From Leptoclinus maculatus (taxonomy: Eukaryota > Chordata > Actinopteri > Perciformes > Stichaeidae), in assembly GCA_032191485.1 (NCBI GenBank), contig JAVDOI010000007.1, forward strand, positions 5,404,042 through 5,468,041: a DNA stretch of 64,000 nt. The letters are read 5' to 3'. The number at the start of each line of letters is the position of its first letter. Positions within the stretch are counted from its first letter, which is position 1. The notes beneath the pieces are model-generated. The model made no database searches and was not told where the DNA came from. It was given only the letters and a program-made list of their open reading frames with translations. Below, in pieces: positions 34,444 to 47,050 of this stretch. The position numbers and the translations under genes were made by a program.

Positions 34444-35012
34444 TAGAGATGTTCCGATACGAGTTTCTTCCTCCCTCATACTAATTCCGACAAGCAAAAC
34501 TTGCATATCGGCCGATACCGAACACTCGCCCAATACTAGTGTGTTAAAAACAGAAAATACTTATATTTATGTTGAACAGCTGTATACAACTAACCTGGTA
34601 TGGATGAGATATGATTGCAGTACGGCCTAGCTCAGGTTAAACCCTTTGTAAAACATGAACTAATAAATCAATTCAAAACTTTCACACTGAAGGCTACTCG
34701 TCACTGTTTTACTCATGGTATTTTCGAGTTAAAAATACTGCCAAATTGCTGACATCTTGCTAGCTCTGGCTAACGTTAAACTTTGAGATGAGAACGAAGA
34801 AAGATGGCGTTACATTGACATTTAGTTAGAATGACATTTTGGATTTTTTTTCTTGGGCTGACAATGGGCAAGCCAACTTGCTTCTTTCTCATCTCTGTTG
34901 AGTACCAATGTCAGGACAGGATAAATGGATTGGGTAGCGAGTGACACGTGATATTCCTGTGTAGCATAAATGAACTGATGCCGATACTAGGATCAGTACT
35001 GGAACAACTCTA
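34444..35012. mobile_element. Non-autonomous hAT-type element, degraded
   Basis: TAGAGATGTTCCGATAC at the left pairs with the reverse complement of TAGAGTTGTTCCAGTAC at the right. Flanks GCACAAAT and GCGTATAT are plausible remains of an 8-bp target duplication (five of eight match). 'catatcggccgatacc' near 34506 is typical subterminal sequence of this fish family. There is no transposase frame in 569 bp. Confidence 0.7.
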
Positions 35013-35099
35013 GCGTATATGTACATATGGTCTGATGTAAAAAGGTATGTATTCCCTTTATACAAAGACATTATGAAAAGTGACAATTTACATATTGCT

Positions 35100-35310
35100 T
35101 AACGCATACCCTCTTTAAACAGATTCTCCATTCATATAAATCTGGGGGCAACGGGACAAGATTTTGTAGTACGAGTGGTATTGACTTATCACGTCGATCG
35201 GTCTTGAACGAAGGTAAACAGTCCGTGTGGAGAGCAAATGAGGTGGAATGCATTGGCCAAAATACCAAAATCTTGGAACCTATTGGCTATCGTCGGATGA
35301 TGATTTGGAT
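35100..35310. repeat. Dispersed repeat, family E, copy 1
   Basis: 'aggtaaacagtcc' with 'tgtggagagcaaatgaggt' and 'cattggccaaaat' recurs as 'aggtaaacagtccctgtgg' and 'cacattggccaaaatgc' at 45590-45800. The minus frames of both copies share FALHTDCLP/FVLHRDCLP-like peptides, which are repeat shadows. Confidence 0.65.
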
Positions 35311-35481
35311 TTGTATTGGTTTAAAATTAGCTTGTAAACTGGCTACTTGTGTAACAATCCGGTCGTAGATGTTGACTCCAGTCTCGCATCTAAAGTTGCC
35401 AATTGTACTGTAAATAATTCCGCACACTGAAAAGGAAGTTGTATATCCGCTGGGTATACCTGAACCCCAGAAATATAGCCC

Positions 35482-35548
35482 CTTGGAACCCAACGGCTAT
35501 TGGTCTAAAGACGGATTCTTTGGTCCAATAGCCGTCTTGGGTTCCAAG
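35482..35548. repeat. Inverted repeat, 22-24-base arms
   Basis: 'cttggaacccaacggctatt' followed by 'gg' at 35482-35503 is mirrored by 'ccaatagccgtcttgggttc' followed by 'caag' at 35525-35548, with a two-base bulge and a 21-base loop. Confidence 0.85.
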
Positions 35549-35962
35549 ATTGCTTAACACCAAAATAGCTCACAAGACCGAGAAAGCTAAACTACGAGGG
35601 GGGGGGACTTTTGCAGTTTTACAAAACGTATATCAGTGCCCACTGTTGGATAAACATACAATGATAATATAATTTCTAAATTACTTCAAACATTCCTTTT
35701 AAATTCTCTGGTGCAATTTCTTATTTATCATTGTCAGACTATACAATTAATACCAATTTATCGGCAAAAGCTAATATAAACTACCTGGCTGGTTTTGCCG
35801 AAAGATCTCCTTTAAAACCTAAATCATGAGCTTACTATCATTACTATCCATAGCACACCGACTGCTTCAGTTACCCACCCACCATCATATTTCACAGGGA
35901 AACATTTAAGAGTATTCTTCAGAGTTGTTGCTGCCATCTCACACAGCCACATACAACTAAGG

Positions 35963-35964
<2 letters not shown>

Positions 35965-36002
<38 letters not shown>
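35965..36002. repeat. (AC)n microsatellite
   Basis: About 19 AC units. A pure 19-base A run follows at 36196-36214. Confidence 0.95.
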
Positions 36003-36005
<3 letters not shown>

Positions 36006-36655
36006 AAATAACACAGTGCAGGTTTAGAGTCACACCTGCTTCAAACCACAAATTGCCCCCCATAACCATCATTGGTCTCTTTGTTGTAGAGCCAATCCCT
36101 TTACACAAGCCACAGTGTGCCATGGCTTCTGGAGAAACACCTGGCATTAGCTTGCTTAATACAGTATTCAATGAGTGACGCGGTCCAGATTTTGTAAAAA
36201 AAAAAAAAAAAAAAGGAGGAACTGCAGATGAAGTGCTCCTGCTGTTGTGGAACTATATAACTTGATGGATCATACTGGTGGTTTTTAATTTTACCAATAA
36301 ACTACTTTCCATTAGTACTCTCAATTATCCACAGCACACCATGTGCTTTTTAGATTTATTTCCTTTCCTTTAGGCAGCCACTGATTTACATTAATTTCGT
36401 CACAGCATGAAAATCAACTTGCAGAGACTTGAGACTTGCTCAAGTGAAGTCATTTATCACAGTTAACCCTCTTCTTTTTTGTCAAAACACCAATATCAGT
36501 GAACAGGGACTCATTTGGACTAATTTGTCGACTCTGAGTCTTCAGAGTCAACATCTGTTTAATACCAAAGGAAAACACATTCACAAAATCATTTTGCTTA
36601 TTGTTTTTCTTTTCGGTTTTCCACCAACATAGCTAATTAATGCAAGTTGTTTTGG

Positions 36656-36689
36656 AAACTGTCTTTGAAATCTTTTTCAAAGACAGTTT
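36656..36689. other. Perfect 15-bp stem, 4-base loop hairpin
   Basis: AAACTGTCTTTGAAA, loop TCTT, then the exact reverse complement. A second, weaker hairpin (gacagtttt / aaaacagtc) follows directly. It lies about 160 bases downstream of spon1 exon 3 on the gene's strand. Confidence 0.85.
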
Positions 36690-36850
36690 TGGACAGTTTT
36701 CAAAACAGTCACAGTAATTAATGTTATATTTCAACTTGAAAGCAGCCCTAAACTGATTTTGTAATTGTTGCCCTCCAACAACGGCACCATAATGTGGAAA
36801 GTTTAATCTTATATAAAGGTATAGCATAATAAGACAAATATGAAACTCAC

Positions 36851-36984
36851 TTCAGTATAACACAGCCAGACCCAGAGGGCGGCGCCGTCCAGAAGACCTG
36901 TATCCTGGTGCGTCTGCGAGGTGTGCTCTCCGTCACTGCAGGGGCACAGTTGGTCATGAACTGTGTGTCCTCTTCATCAATGTT
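36851..36984 (-). CDS. spon1: spon1 coding exon 3, Reeler domain
   Basis: Acceptor TTCTAG before AACATTGATG and donor CTGAA|GTGAGT bound 134 bases in phase 0, leaving two bases (about residues 112-156). The product NIDEEDTQFMTNCAPAVTES, then TPRRRTRIQVFWTAPPSGSG and CVILK, matches vertebrate F-spondin almost residue for residue (human IDEEETQFMSNCPVAVTES...). The NC and GCVIL cysteines are conserved Reeler positions. Confidence 0.97.
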
Positions 36985-37214
36985 CTAGAAACAGAAGAGG
37001 GAAAGATTTAGTACAAACATGATCTGTCAAGGCTCATTATGAATTGCTTGAGTCAGAGGTTATTTCTGGTAGCAAGTAAAACAGATAACTGATAATTCTC
37101 TTCGTCACTCATACATGAACGTCAAACCTTCCAATACCTCACCAGATCATTGGTCAGATGCAATGTGCTTCGAAACAGGACTAATTATCCACCAAATTCA
37201 TTTTCAATCACTAT

Positions 37215-37580
37215 GTAGTTGCAACTTGTTCAAAAGTTAGAACGCCATTTAAACACTCCCAAAAGTTTTATGTTTGGTGAGGTACAGATCTGAGCAGGTA
37301 CCGATCAGGATCGGCAATTTCTGTGGTCTGTGGTCCAGCATGAAAAATCTCCCCAAATGACTGCCATGACATTTTGTACAGACAATCATGATCCCCAGAG
37401 GATGAATCCTACTGATTTCTTTGACAGCTTTGTCTCGTGCCACCATGAGGTTGACATTTTAGTATTTTTGTGAAATCTTGCAACAACTATTGGATGGATT
37501 GCTATGAAATTTGGTAGAGATATCCATTGTGCCAAGAGGATACTTGGGAACTTGGGGGATGCCTGACTGATCATATCACA
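37215..37580 (-). repeat. Dispersed teleost repeat, family A
   Basis: 'cattttgtacagacaatcat', 'gatccccagaggatgaatcc', 'gtgccaccatgaggttgaca' and 'ctattggatggattgctatg' match the reverse orientation of the family at position 1. It lies in spon1 intron 2. Confidence 0.65.
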
Positions 37581-38633
37581 GATTCAACTAGTAAAACTAT
37601 TATTTTGATGTATCTTTCAATCTTTGCAATGACCATTGCAGCCTCTCGGAAATGCTTGTGTGGCTGATGACTTGTTTAGACCTAAACCCTTGAAAAAAAA
37701 ACATTTCAACTTGCATGATGCAGTTTGGTTTAGGAAAAAAACAGGGTGTACAGTATGGCATATCCCAACTTATATCCACCTTTCAAATACAAATGCTCAT
37801 CGCACCTTTAGCAGTCCATGTTATATTTAAAACGAGTGACCATTGGACCATACATATAATCCTGTAGGTTTATCAAAAGGAATACGGGAAATATTGGGAA
37901 AAGCTTATTTTCCCACCAATGGCCGCATGAGAAAACAGGTTTCCAGCTAAATGAAAGCATAATAGAAGCAACATGGCTTTTTTGGAAACTCCTAGCTGGT
38001 GCTTATTTTGCAGGGGCTACGTTTTAAGATGTTATCGGGGAGAACTTATTCACTTTGTTTCCTCGTAAATATGTCGTTGGTGCACCAAGTGAGTAGTGTG
38101 TCATCTTCATCCATGATCAGAGAGTAAGACAAGTGAAATGTTTAATGTACTGAGCTATGGTGAAGCAAAGATGAGTTAACTGTACCAGTCCAGGTTAAAT
38201 GGTATCAGTTTGGGGGAGCAAGTCATTAAAAAAACTCTTAAGTCAACATCAACACTCATTTATTAACTGATGCCAACACTTAATATATTATCACATTGTT
38301 ATCATGATTTATTATTAAACTATTTATAGATACTTGGACCTTGTCAGACATTTTAAAGACTAAACACACACAGAGACAGATACGCAACATGCACACATGG
38401 CCTATGACCAGTGGCGGCTGGTGGAAAATGTTCTTGGTAGGGCTGTGCCACATCCAATCAATTTCAGCAAACATCCCAGAATGATTTAATGCAAACAAAT
38501 TAAGGTATCAAACGCGCATTACTACTTTGCAGTTAAATATTTAACATTTATTCCAACACGAAAAAAAGCAGTAAATAACACTTTCACAAACACGTCAGGA
38601 CATCTTATTTTAGTCACCCTCACAGGGAGTTCA

Positions 38634-38832
38634 GTATAATATAATATATATAACATATAATAATATTCTGTATAATATAATAATATATATATATATCATA
38701 TAATATTCTGTATAATATAATAATATATATATCATATAATATTCTGTATAATATAATAATATATATATCATATAATATTCTGTATAATATAATAATATAT
38801 ATGTCATATAATAATATTCACTATAATATAAA

Positions 38833-38873
<41 letters not shown>

Positions 38874-38902
38874 ATAATATATATATATATATAACTATAT
38901 AT
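38634..38902. repeat. AT-rich tandem array inside the hAT element
   Basis: Units of about 45-60 bases built on 'atattctgtataatataata' repeat four to five times and pass into (AC)n and (TA)n runs at 38831-38880. The minus-strand MCVCVCVLYYSEYYY-type frame is a by-product. Confidence 0.9.
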
Positions 38903-39522
38903 CCATTTCTCAGACAGGTGCTTCATGTCCCTCACTCCCTAACTGTCCATGCTGGTTCTGTCCCCGTTGTTTTAAAAAGATAAATAAGTTATTATCATGA
39001 CGTCATCCAGCTAGTCAAACCTGTCTGGTGTACAGCTAGTAGAGAAGCTTCATGTACTGCTTCTCTTTCCTGCTAGTCTGCTGTCTGATTGTGAGGTCAG
39101 GCTGATCTGGGATCAGCTCTTTCAGTAGTTTCTCCTCTCAGTTCTCCTCTCAAACGGGTCTTGGAGGAGTAGTGCTCACACTGGCGCTCTCCTGTAGAGA
39201 CTTCTCCTGACGAGAACGCGCAGCTTGGGGCAGGAAAAAAACTGCCCCAAGCTGAATCTATTTGAGGACGCTGATTGGCTGAATTGTATGTCACTCATTT
39301 ATATCTTTACTCAGCATTGGCTAAACTGCTTTATAGACCCGCCTCTTTGGGGCAGTTTTTCCAGCGCCCCAGCCAGCTGAGACGTGCACACACAGAGAGG
39401 AAGAGCAGACAGGCAGAGAGGACAAGCAGGAAAAGCATATATTTACCGCAGATATCATATTTTACACATATTACTGGGTGATTCCATGTTTCAAAAACAC
39501 AAATATTGACAATTTGTATAGT

Positions 39523-39584
39523 TTATTTTTATTTTTATTTTATTTTTAATTTTATTTTTATTTTTATTTTTATTTTTATTTTTT
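39523..39584. repeat. (TTTTA)n pentanucleotide array
   Basis: About ten TTTTA-type units just inside the right end of the hAT element. Confidence 0.9.
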
Positions 39585-39857
39585 GTAGCTCTAGGGGGGG
39601 CGGCGCCCTAGCGCCCTCTATGGACCAGCCGCCACTGCCTATGACCTTGTAGTCAGTGTTCCCCAGCTGCCTCAGCTCAACAATAACAATGACCTAAGAC
39701 CACGTCCCAAACTCCTGATAGGACATTTTCAGTCAAAAGCAGACACAAACAACTGGCTAAATGGCATAAGAGACCGATAGCGGGAGAGAGAGACATTAAA
39801 GAGATAAGGGAAGAGAAAGTGGGAAAAATAAAGCAAAAGGAAGGCATAGGATTAAGG

Positions 39858-39925
39858 CAGTGGTGGGCCGTCAGGGCCTGCAAGGCCTTCTCTGCTGGCC
39901 TAAACAGAATCACAAAGTTATAGCT
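39858..39925. mobile_element. DNA-transposon end fragment, family F, left end
   Basis: CAGTGGTGGGCCGTCAGGGC followed by 'cttctctgctggcctaaaca' is repeated in reverse complement at about 54300-54366. Both look like termini of one transposon family. The flanks differ, so they are not the two ends of one insertion. Confidence 0.6.
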
Positions 39926-39929
39926 ATTT

Positions 39930-40793
39930 TTTTCAAGATTTCAAGAGAGTCAAGTTCTAAATTAATCAAATAATAAGTCATGTTAAATTCAATTCAGTCA
40001 AGACCCAAGTCAAGATAGACAAGTATATATTAAACACGGCAGAGTCAACAGGTCTGGACGGGTAAGTCCAAAGTAAAGTTCGAAGGCTGAATCATTGGTT
40101 TTAAAGTTCAGCCCTGAGGCGTAACCCAAGTTAAGTCAATCAAATCCCCAGTCAAGACAGAAATGTAAGTCCCAAGTCCTAGACTTTGGATTCTGAGTTG
40201 TGGACTCTCTCTTTTTTTCATTCAAATTTGACATCTTTTCAAAATGGTAACCTCCTGCTTGAGAGCAGTAGCTTTGCCTGCTCTGCCTTTGAGTATGCTA
40301 TTAATCAAGACTACTCCACTTTAGGCTAACGGGAAGATCAAGTCTTTAAAGTCATCAGACTCAGGCCTAAGACTGACAGACTGGAAGTCAGGAGTCAGTG
40401 ATGTTAAAGTGAAAACTGCATTGACAGTCTTTTTTTACTCTCTTAAGTCGATTATATATACATTATATATTGGTATTGCTGTCAAGACTTGTATTCAAAC
40501 AGAGAATCTAGAGACAGCTTTAAGCCTTATTGTTCGATCACTGGTAACAGAGAATACGTGAGTGATGGCAGGACAGACGGAAAGAGAGACGGACAAAGAG
40601 AGGACGAGAGGGAGTGTGGGAAGACTGGCAAAGGAGCGTTTGTTTTCACTGCAGAGGCTGGCATGTCTGTGTGTGTCCACGGTTTGTCTACCTCAATCTC
40701 TCTCTCTCTCTCTCTCTCTGTCTCTCGCTCTCTGTTGAGATGGTAAACACAGATGCTTCAGAGTGCCTGCGCAAGCAAACGCAGAGCCCTGTT

Positions 40794-40830
<37 letters not shown>

Positions 40831-42020
40831 CTCACGCACACAAAGAGACAGAGAGCGGGAGACAGACAATGCAAGCCAAAGAACCCTGGAGAAAACTGAC
40901 AATAAGAGTGATGTAAGGGTGTGTGTTTGTCGGTCGGTGTGTGCGCACACATTGCAGGTTTGTAATTAAATGCACAGCAGTTACAAAGGAGTGAATACAG
41001 TTAAAACCTTTGGGACCTTGGTGCAGAGATGAAACTTTTCGGAGGAAGAAAACACAGGCAGGCAGACATAGATTGAAATGTCACGTTGACACTTGAAGAT
41101 GAGCTTATTTCAGAAAAGTAACAAAGTTCTTTAGCTCGATGAAGACCTCGAAGGCGCCCGACATTTCGCCTCGAGCTTTCCATCAATCAAAGCTGTACTA
41201 TTACTGCAGGACGCTGCCGAGATCTCGGGGCTATCACAAATATTGCATCATATTACATTTTGTGTCTGAGCCACCCAACCAAGGCAGCGGTGTCACATAT
41301 CCAAACATCTCCTCTGTGAAAAACTGACTGTGCGTGTGTGCGAAGAGTTTATTTCCTAGCAAATGGAAGCCATTCTTTGGCTTTTGGCGTTCAATTACAC
41401 AAAACAACATTGGAGGAGAGGGAGCGCATTGTTTATTGAGTCTGTTTAATATAAAAATGACCCCAAAGCTCTTTTTAAAATCCCCTTTTTTTACAGCTAT
41501 ATACACATTTTATTGCTACAATGCTTTGTAGAGGTCAGTTTAACAGCAATTTCAAAGGTTTTTATGAGCTTTTTTTTTATGAGCTTTACACTAAGGAGTG
41601 TTTGTGTCTTGTTTGTGTCCACGCAGACTATACACGTGAATGGACTCTCTCTATGCTACATAAATGATTTCTGTCCCGCCTTTCTTTCAGTCTGTCATGT
41701 TCTTTTCTCATCTCTTTTTTCTTGTGCGAAAGCTCTGACGTTATCGGGGCTTTGGTGTGAAAAGCTCTGACAAAAACAAGACTAGTCTGTCACCTTGACT
41801 AAAGAGCATACTCACTGAGCAGACTAAATGACACGCAAAGGTAAAAGTCTTTCTCTGAAATTGGGCTGGATCTTACAAACAATATTTTTACCAAATCAGA
41901 AAGAAAGATGTTTGGGTTTAAGTTATTAATTTACTCATTCATAAACTGTGGGGTCGTTATCATTCTGGACAAGGAAACGCAGCCATTGTGTATGTGTGTG
42001 CATGTGCGTATGAATAGGGT
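39930..42020. other. Intron 2 stretch with simple repeats
   Basis: Holds a (TC)n tract at 40697-40733 and an (AC)n tract at 40795-40829. The 85-100 codon frames here are shadows of these tracts. A run rich in 'aagtc' words at about 39945-40170 is low complexity. Confidence 0.5.
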
Positions 42021-42024
42021 TAAC

Positions 42025-42025
<1 letters not shown>

Positions 42026-42058
<33 letters not shown>
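42026..42058. repeat. (TG)n microsatellite
   Basis: About 16 TG units. Confidence 0.95.
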
Positions 42059-42061
<3 letters not shown>

Positions 42062-42269
42062 CTACCCGTGTCTGTTTTCCAGCCTTTGCCCGCTCAGTTT
42101 GTTTAGCCTATTGTCAATGAGAAACAGCATGAATAACCGAGACGGGCTCCTGCTCAGATCAAGGCTGAGTCACAGAGCTGTTGAGACTACAGCAGTCATC
42201 CTCAAAATGAAGTGGTGACATTTTCTATGAAGTTTCCATTTTCGTTACAAATTGGCATGGTTTTTTCAC

Positions 42270-42490
42270 AGGCGGCAACCTCCGGTTCTGTCAAGAGAAA
42301 CCAATGCAGAAGTGTCTTAAAACGTGCATTCACTCTACTGACCAGCAGGGGGCGACTCCTCCGGTTGCAAAAAGAAGTCTGATTGGGTTAGGGTATTTCA
42401 AGATGGCGCCGACCTCAAGGCTTTAAAACGGCAGTCCACAAACCAATGGGTCACGATGACTACGTCCACTTCTTATATACACTCTAGGTT
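42270..42490 (+). repeat. Dispersed teleost repeat, family B, copy 2
   Basis: 'ggcaacctccggttctgtc', 'ccaatgcagaagtgtctta', 'accagcagggggcgactcct', 'tttcaagatggcgccgacct' and 'gactacgtccacttcttat' are hallmarks of this percomorph repeat. Confidence 0.65.
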
Positions 42491-42499
42491 TGTGCACTG

Positions 42500-45400
42500 C
42501 CCAAAAAAAGCAGGGCTGTGCAGCAGGTGTTTAAAACCGCCCAGAACATCAACAGAGCATCAGTGATATTGGTGAGGTGAGGTGCCCGCGCAGAGGTTAA
42601 CGCATAATGGGGACAATACCCACCCAAGTCACAGCCTGTTCACCTAGCTGCCGTCTGGCGTGAGATACAGAAGTATCTGCTGTCGTACCACCAGACAGCA
42701 GGTTCTCTCTCTTTTTTCTAGTGTAGCATAAAGGGACTACAACTTCCATTTTGTTGTGCAACCCTGTGTTGCAGAATGGCCCTTAAACCTTAAAATAGGC
42801 TCGACCTATTGTTCCTGGGGTGCATATTGTACTATAATTTCAGAAAATACAGTTTATTTAAGCATTTCTTTATTTAAATTTTTTGTATTCATAGATTGAA
42901 GATCTTGGGGTAATTATACATTCCCTATAATGGAGGTCTCATCGTCAGTTATGGTGCCTCCAGCTTGATCATGCTAGCGGCCCTTCGAACACGATACTTG
43001 TGGGTGGGAAGTCAGTGAGCGATCAGGCGATTCTTGCAGCACTAGTGACTCCTATTGGTTGGCTAACAGGAGGAAAATGAATGTTCATGGGTGGAAAGTC
43101 AGTAGGGGATCAGGTCCTTGTTGCTACATTTGTGACTTCAGCTTGTTGTTTGGGATGACTTCTTGGGGGTGGTGGGACCTTTTGGGATAGCATGAACCCG
43201 TTTTCTGTTTCTGAAGTTTGTTCAGTGTCAGTGTATGTCACTGCTCATGAAAAATACACTCTTTTCTGCTGTTGGAAATGTAAAATCACTTCCCGGGCAG
43301 CGCCAAAAGTCACCACTCACTAAAGTGTTAAGAAGAGCAATTGTGAAAGCTTTATATATATATATATACCGGTACATATATATATTTTTTTAAAGTAGAT
43401 TTGTCACTTCCTTGTGCAAACTCATTTTTCTCAGACACTTGAAGAGCCAAAACGGAATCCCTCGCGAATCACATAAGTGCAATTAGTAAGAAAGAGTGTC
43501 CTGATGCTCCTAGTCTTGATGCATTATGTATTTAATAAGCCATAATCAGTGCAGAGCACGACATTATTTATGCAAACCTCAAGCATCGGAACCAACCAGC
43601 TTGTCAAGCATTATAAATAAAGATGTGTAAACTTCTTTCTCGGAGGGTCCTTGAAGTAAACAAGGACATAGTCGTTCTTGTAAAATCCTGTTAATAAGAA
43701 AAACTGGGAGACTTGAGTTCTTAGAGAGGCAATAATTACTTTGGGTTCACATTTGAGTGTGGTTATGCTACATATCAGGTCACCATCATTTCCAACTCTA
43801 CACACATCCTTTTCTTCAGAGCCCTCTAAGCACTGCTTGGCTTATGTAATTGCCTCTATCTATGACTTGGCTCTGACACTTTAAACTGATTGGGTTTGTT
43901 TATCCCCAGCTAAACTCAGAACCCTAGATAATCCGTGCAGGAGAAAAAAGATAATATCTCATGTCTGCTCATCTCACCCCTTATCCAAACAAGCCCATGT
44001 TTGTCTCCCTGAGCAATAACACGTCGCTGGCCTAGATAAATATGACCCACGTCCCACGCTAACGCAAGGAGGGCTGGGAAAAATACACATGCAGACCCAC
44101 ACATATACATATATATATATATATATATACCCACATGCCCATTTGGTGCATTTATAAGCACAAAGGCATACATTTCCAAGTGGACAAAGGCCGCAGACTG
44201 GGATACTGAGTCGCGCACACACAGATGCACACTCTTTAAGGTCTGACACATTAAGACAGAAGTCCTTTAATGGCGGTAATGGGGGACAGAGAGCAGATTA
44301 TTGCTTAAGGAAAAAACTAAAAAAGAGCAGCAACTCTCAGTTGTGGTGTTTTAGTGAAACAGCAGGCGGGCACATTCCAGGACAGCTGCCAGAAACAACC
44401 AGAGAGTACCAGAGAGTGAAGGAGCGCACGGGGAACCGCAACTGTGTTCATTTGGCCCCTGTTCCACGACACAATAACAGTCATGACATTGCAAAAGTAG
44501 ACGCGTAATTAACTTGCAGAGAATAAACTGTCAGGAATATGAATTGCTGTGTAGATGTATTATAAGTATTATTATGTAAACCACTCGGATGAAGAGAAGC
44601 AGAGTTTGATGGATTAAGGTCGTTTAGATAAAAAAAGCCAGTCTCGCTGCCATGCTGCATCTTCTCTTGGCGGCCCGCTAATGTGACCGGGACATAAAGA
44701 ACGGCGTATTTACTAAAAAGCAATCATACTGAAAGTAATTTCTGTTACTACATCCATCCAAGGTGTCCACTGATGCAACGTAGCGTGCTTAGAACGATGA
44801 TAACGTCATGCAAGACACATCTTATTTTGTGTTGTCAACTTAGAATCCAAAATATTCTTTAAAGAGTAACTGCACACTTAAAATGTTTTTTTTAACTATT
44901 AACTAAATAAAATAACTGTACTGTGATGAAGGTCAATTGACATTTCTTAACAAATGTATAAAGCTTGGCCTTTCACGGCTGAAAATGGATCCAAATGCCA
45001 TCTACCGTTTTAAATCAGCCCTAATCTTCAAGGCCAATTCAGAGCTAGAGTCGACAATTTGAGACTCATCTAAGTCATGAAATAAATGAATGTAAACGCC
45101 CTCTAATCCGTCCCCCTCTCCTCGCCTCTCCCCACGGCGTTTATCCTTTACTACTATTTTCATAACCACTGTGTGGCATTTCAATAACAGCACCATTTGT
45201 GTGCTGGAAATTAAGCCAAAGGCACATTACAGAATCTGGTGAATCAGTGTTAAAGACGGATTATCTGGCGACAGCAATGTGCTTTCATATACTGTGACAA
45301 GAGTGTGTAGATGAAGCATTAAGTTGTTTAATTTGTTTTCACTTAGCGGCTGGCTAGTGCTAGCTAACGAATAGCTTGCCAATTTCCCCATGCTTTCATG

Positions 45401-45580
45401 CTAACGTTACACTATGCTGCACCCCCGCTGCTAGGAGACTACAGCTGAAAAGCAAACGGACACTCCAAAGATGGAGGGCTAGGGTGTTGTGCAGGGCCAT
45501 AAGTCGTCTCCCCCATGCCATATCGCTATTTTACAAGCTACTGTAGCCGTCATATTTGTCGACTCTGCCTCGAGGCTATC
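42500..45580. other. Intron 2 stretch, nothing coding recognised
   Basis: Contains (TA)n runs at about 43351-43386 and 44109-44129 and otherwise ordinary intronic sequence. Open frames at 43916-44251 are low complexity across the TA tract. Confidence 0.4.
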
Positions 45581-45589
45581 GCCATACGG

Positions 45590-45800
45590 AGGTAAATCTT
45601 TTTACACATACATTCATATGTGAAATCTGTAGGCAGCTGGAAAAGATTTTGGTATCGAAAGTGTTCTTGATTCCGCAGTAGTCCGAGTAGTATTGACCAA
45701 TTATGTTCGAGCAGGCTTTGGTTGAATGCAGGTAAACAGTCCCTGTGGAGAACAAAAGAGGCAGAACACATTGGCCAAAATGCAATCTGGGAATCCAGCA
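45590..45800. repeat. Dispersed repeat, family E, copy 2
   Basis: Shares 'ggtaaacagtcc', 'tgtggaga' and 'cattggccaaaat' in the same order and orientation as 35100-35310. Confidence 0.65.
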
Positions 45801-46669
45801 GCTATTTTTTCTAAATTGTGCAGTTGGTGGGGTTAGGCTCAGACCTGGGGGTGAAGTTACACTTCAAAACACTTGGCTGCAGCTCATCTCTAGAGGACTT
45901 TATTATTTTTCCACATGTGAATAAAAGTGTCAACCACAACTGTCGATTACACAACTAAAAGGATCTGATGGATTTGCCAATATTTAATAAACAGCTTGCA
46001 AAGCCATGATGTCAACTTTAATTTTGTTCAAGCTCCCACACGGTTCCAGTTTCTGCTCGCTGCCTTGTACTCCCTGGTCTCTGCCTCACTCCAGACTCTG
46101 CCGGGACTCCGAGGTTGAGACTAGGAGGTATTTATTGTGCGGGGAGCGAAAATCAAATAGAGCAGGCAGAGATGAGATGTTTGCGTTTGAACCGTTTAAA
46201 TCAAAATGATCCGCGCAAGCGAGATGCGACTACACGGAGTGGGTGTTGCAAAATCACGTTGTCTCAATTCAGACCAAACCAAGGTTCTACTGTGAGCTAG
46301 AAAAACAACGAGGTTCCCCTGTTCTGGTTTGTGAGAACTGATAAGAGCGACCACACTGAAGTCCGAGCACCAAACTCCAAGTAAAAAACTCTCCTTAGAA
46401 AGCTCTCGTAAAATCACTCTCAATAGTTTGGGAGATATTTTTTTTTAATTGATGCCTTATTTTTGTCTTCTTTTCATCCGGTGGCTGTTATTTATTTATC
46501 AATTTGTAAAGCAGTTGTAAAAACATGAAAAGGATGTTCACGATAATTTAGTGTTTGGGAATGTTGGAAACGATTGACAGCGAATGAAGAAATTATCTCG
46601 AAACAGCCTGCAGAGACTGCAAAATCCTTTGTGATTTTTTTTTGATGGAAGAAAATATTTTGAAAGTGC

Positions 46670-47050
46670 AGTTGGATTTGCATAAAAAGACACATGATGA
46701 TAGATAATCATGGGATACATAGCAGTATGAGAAAACTGCCCAAGAGTTAAAAATTGCCCATTTTGCAAATAAAGAAATCCTATAAAAACGTCCCCATACC
46801 CTAAATGATTCACCCACGGCTGAATTTTCCACTAAATTTGATTTAAATGTGTTCCAAATTATATTGATAACAAAAATCTATGCCTTGAATCTAAAACTGA
46901 TGATATTAGCAAACAACAATATTTTTTACAAAAGCATGCATGCAACTTTGTGGCAAATGCAGTGCAGAACCTGTTTAGGCAACAAAACTACTTGGTTAGG
47001 TTGGGGTGGTTTGGGTTAAAATGACTATGTTTGTTATGTAAAATAAGTAA
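46670..47050 (+). repeat. Direct repeat, family G, copy 1
   Basis: 'aaaattgcccattttgcaaa' and 'aaagaaatcctataaaaacg' plus 'ccttgaatctaaaactgatg' recur about 1 kb further on at 47690-48420. The tail 'caacaaaactacttggttag' also recurs there as 'caaccaaactacttggctag'. Confidence 0.75.

Larger units (their letters stand above)
38409..39637. mobile_element. Non-autonomous hAT-type element with perfect ends
   Basis: A 14-bp perfect inverted repeat (CAGTGGCGGCTGGT) bounds 1229 bp, and CCTATGAC at 38401-38408 and 39638-39645 is a perfect 8-bp target duplication. Inside are a large AT-rich tandem array, a GC-richer block at about 39000-39440 and a TTTTA array near the right end. Short open frames show no transposase domain. 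The exact ends suggest a fairly young insertion into spon1 intron 2. Confidence 0.9.
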
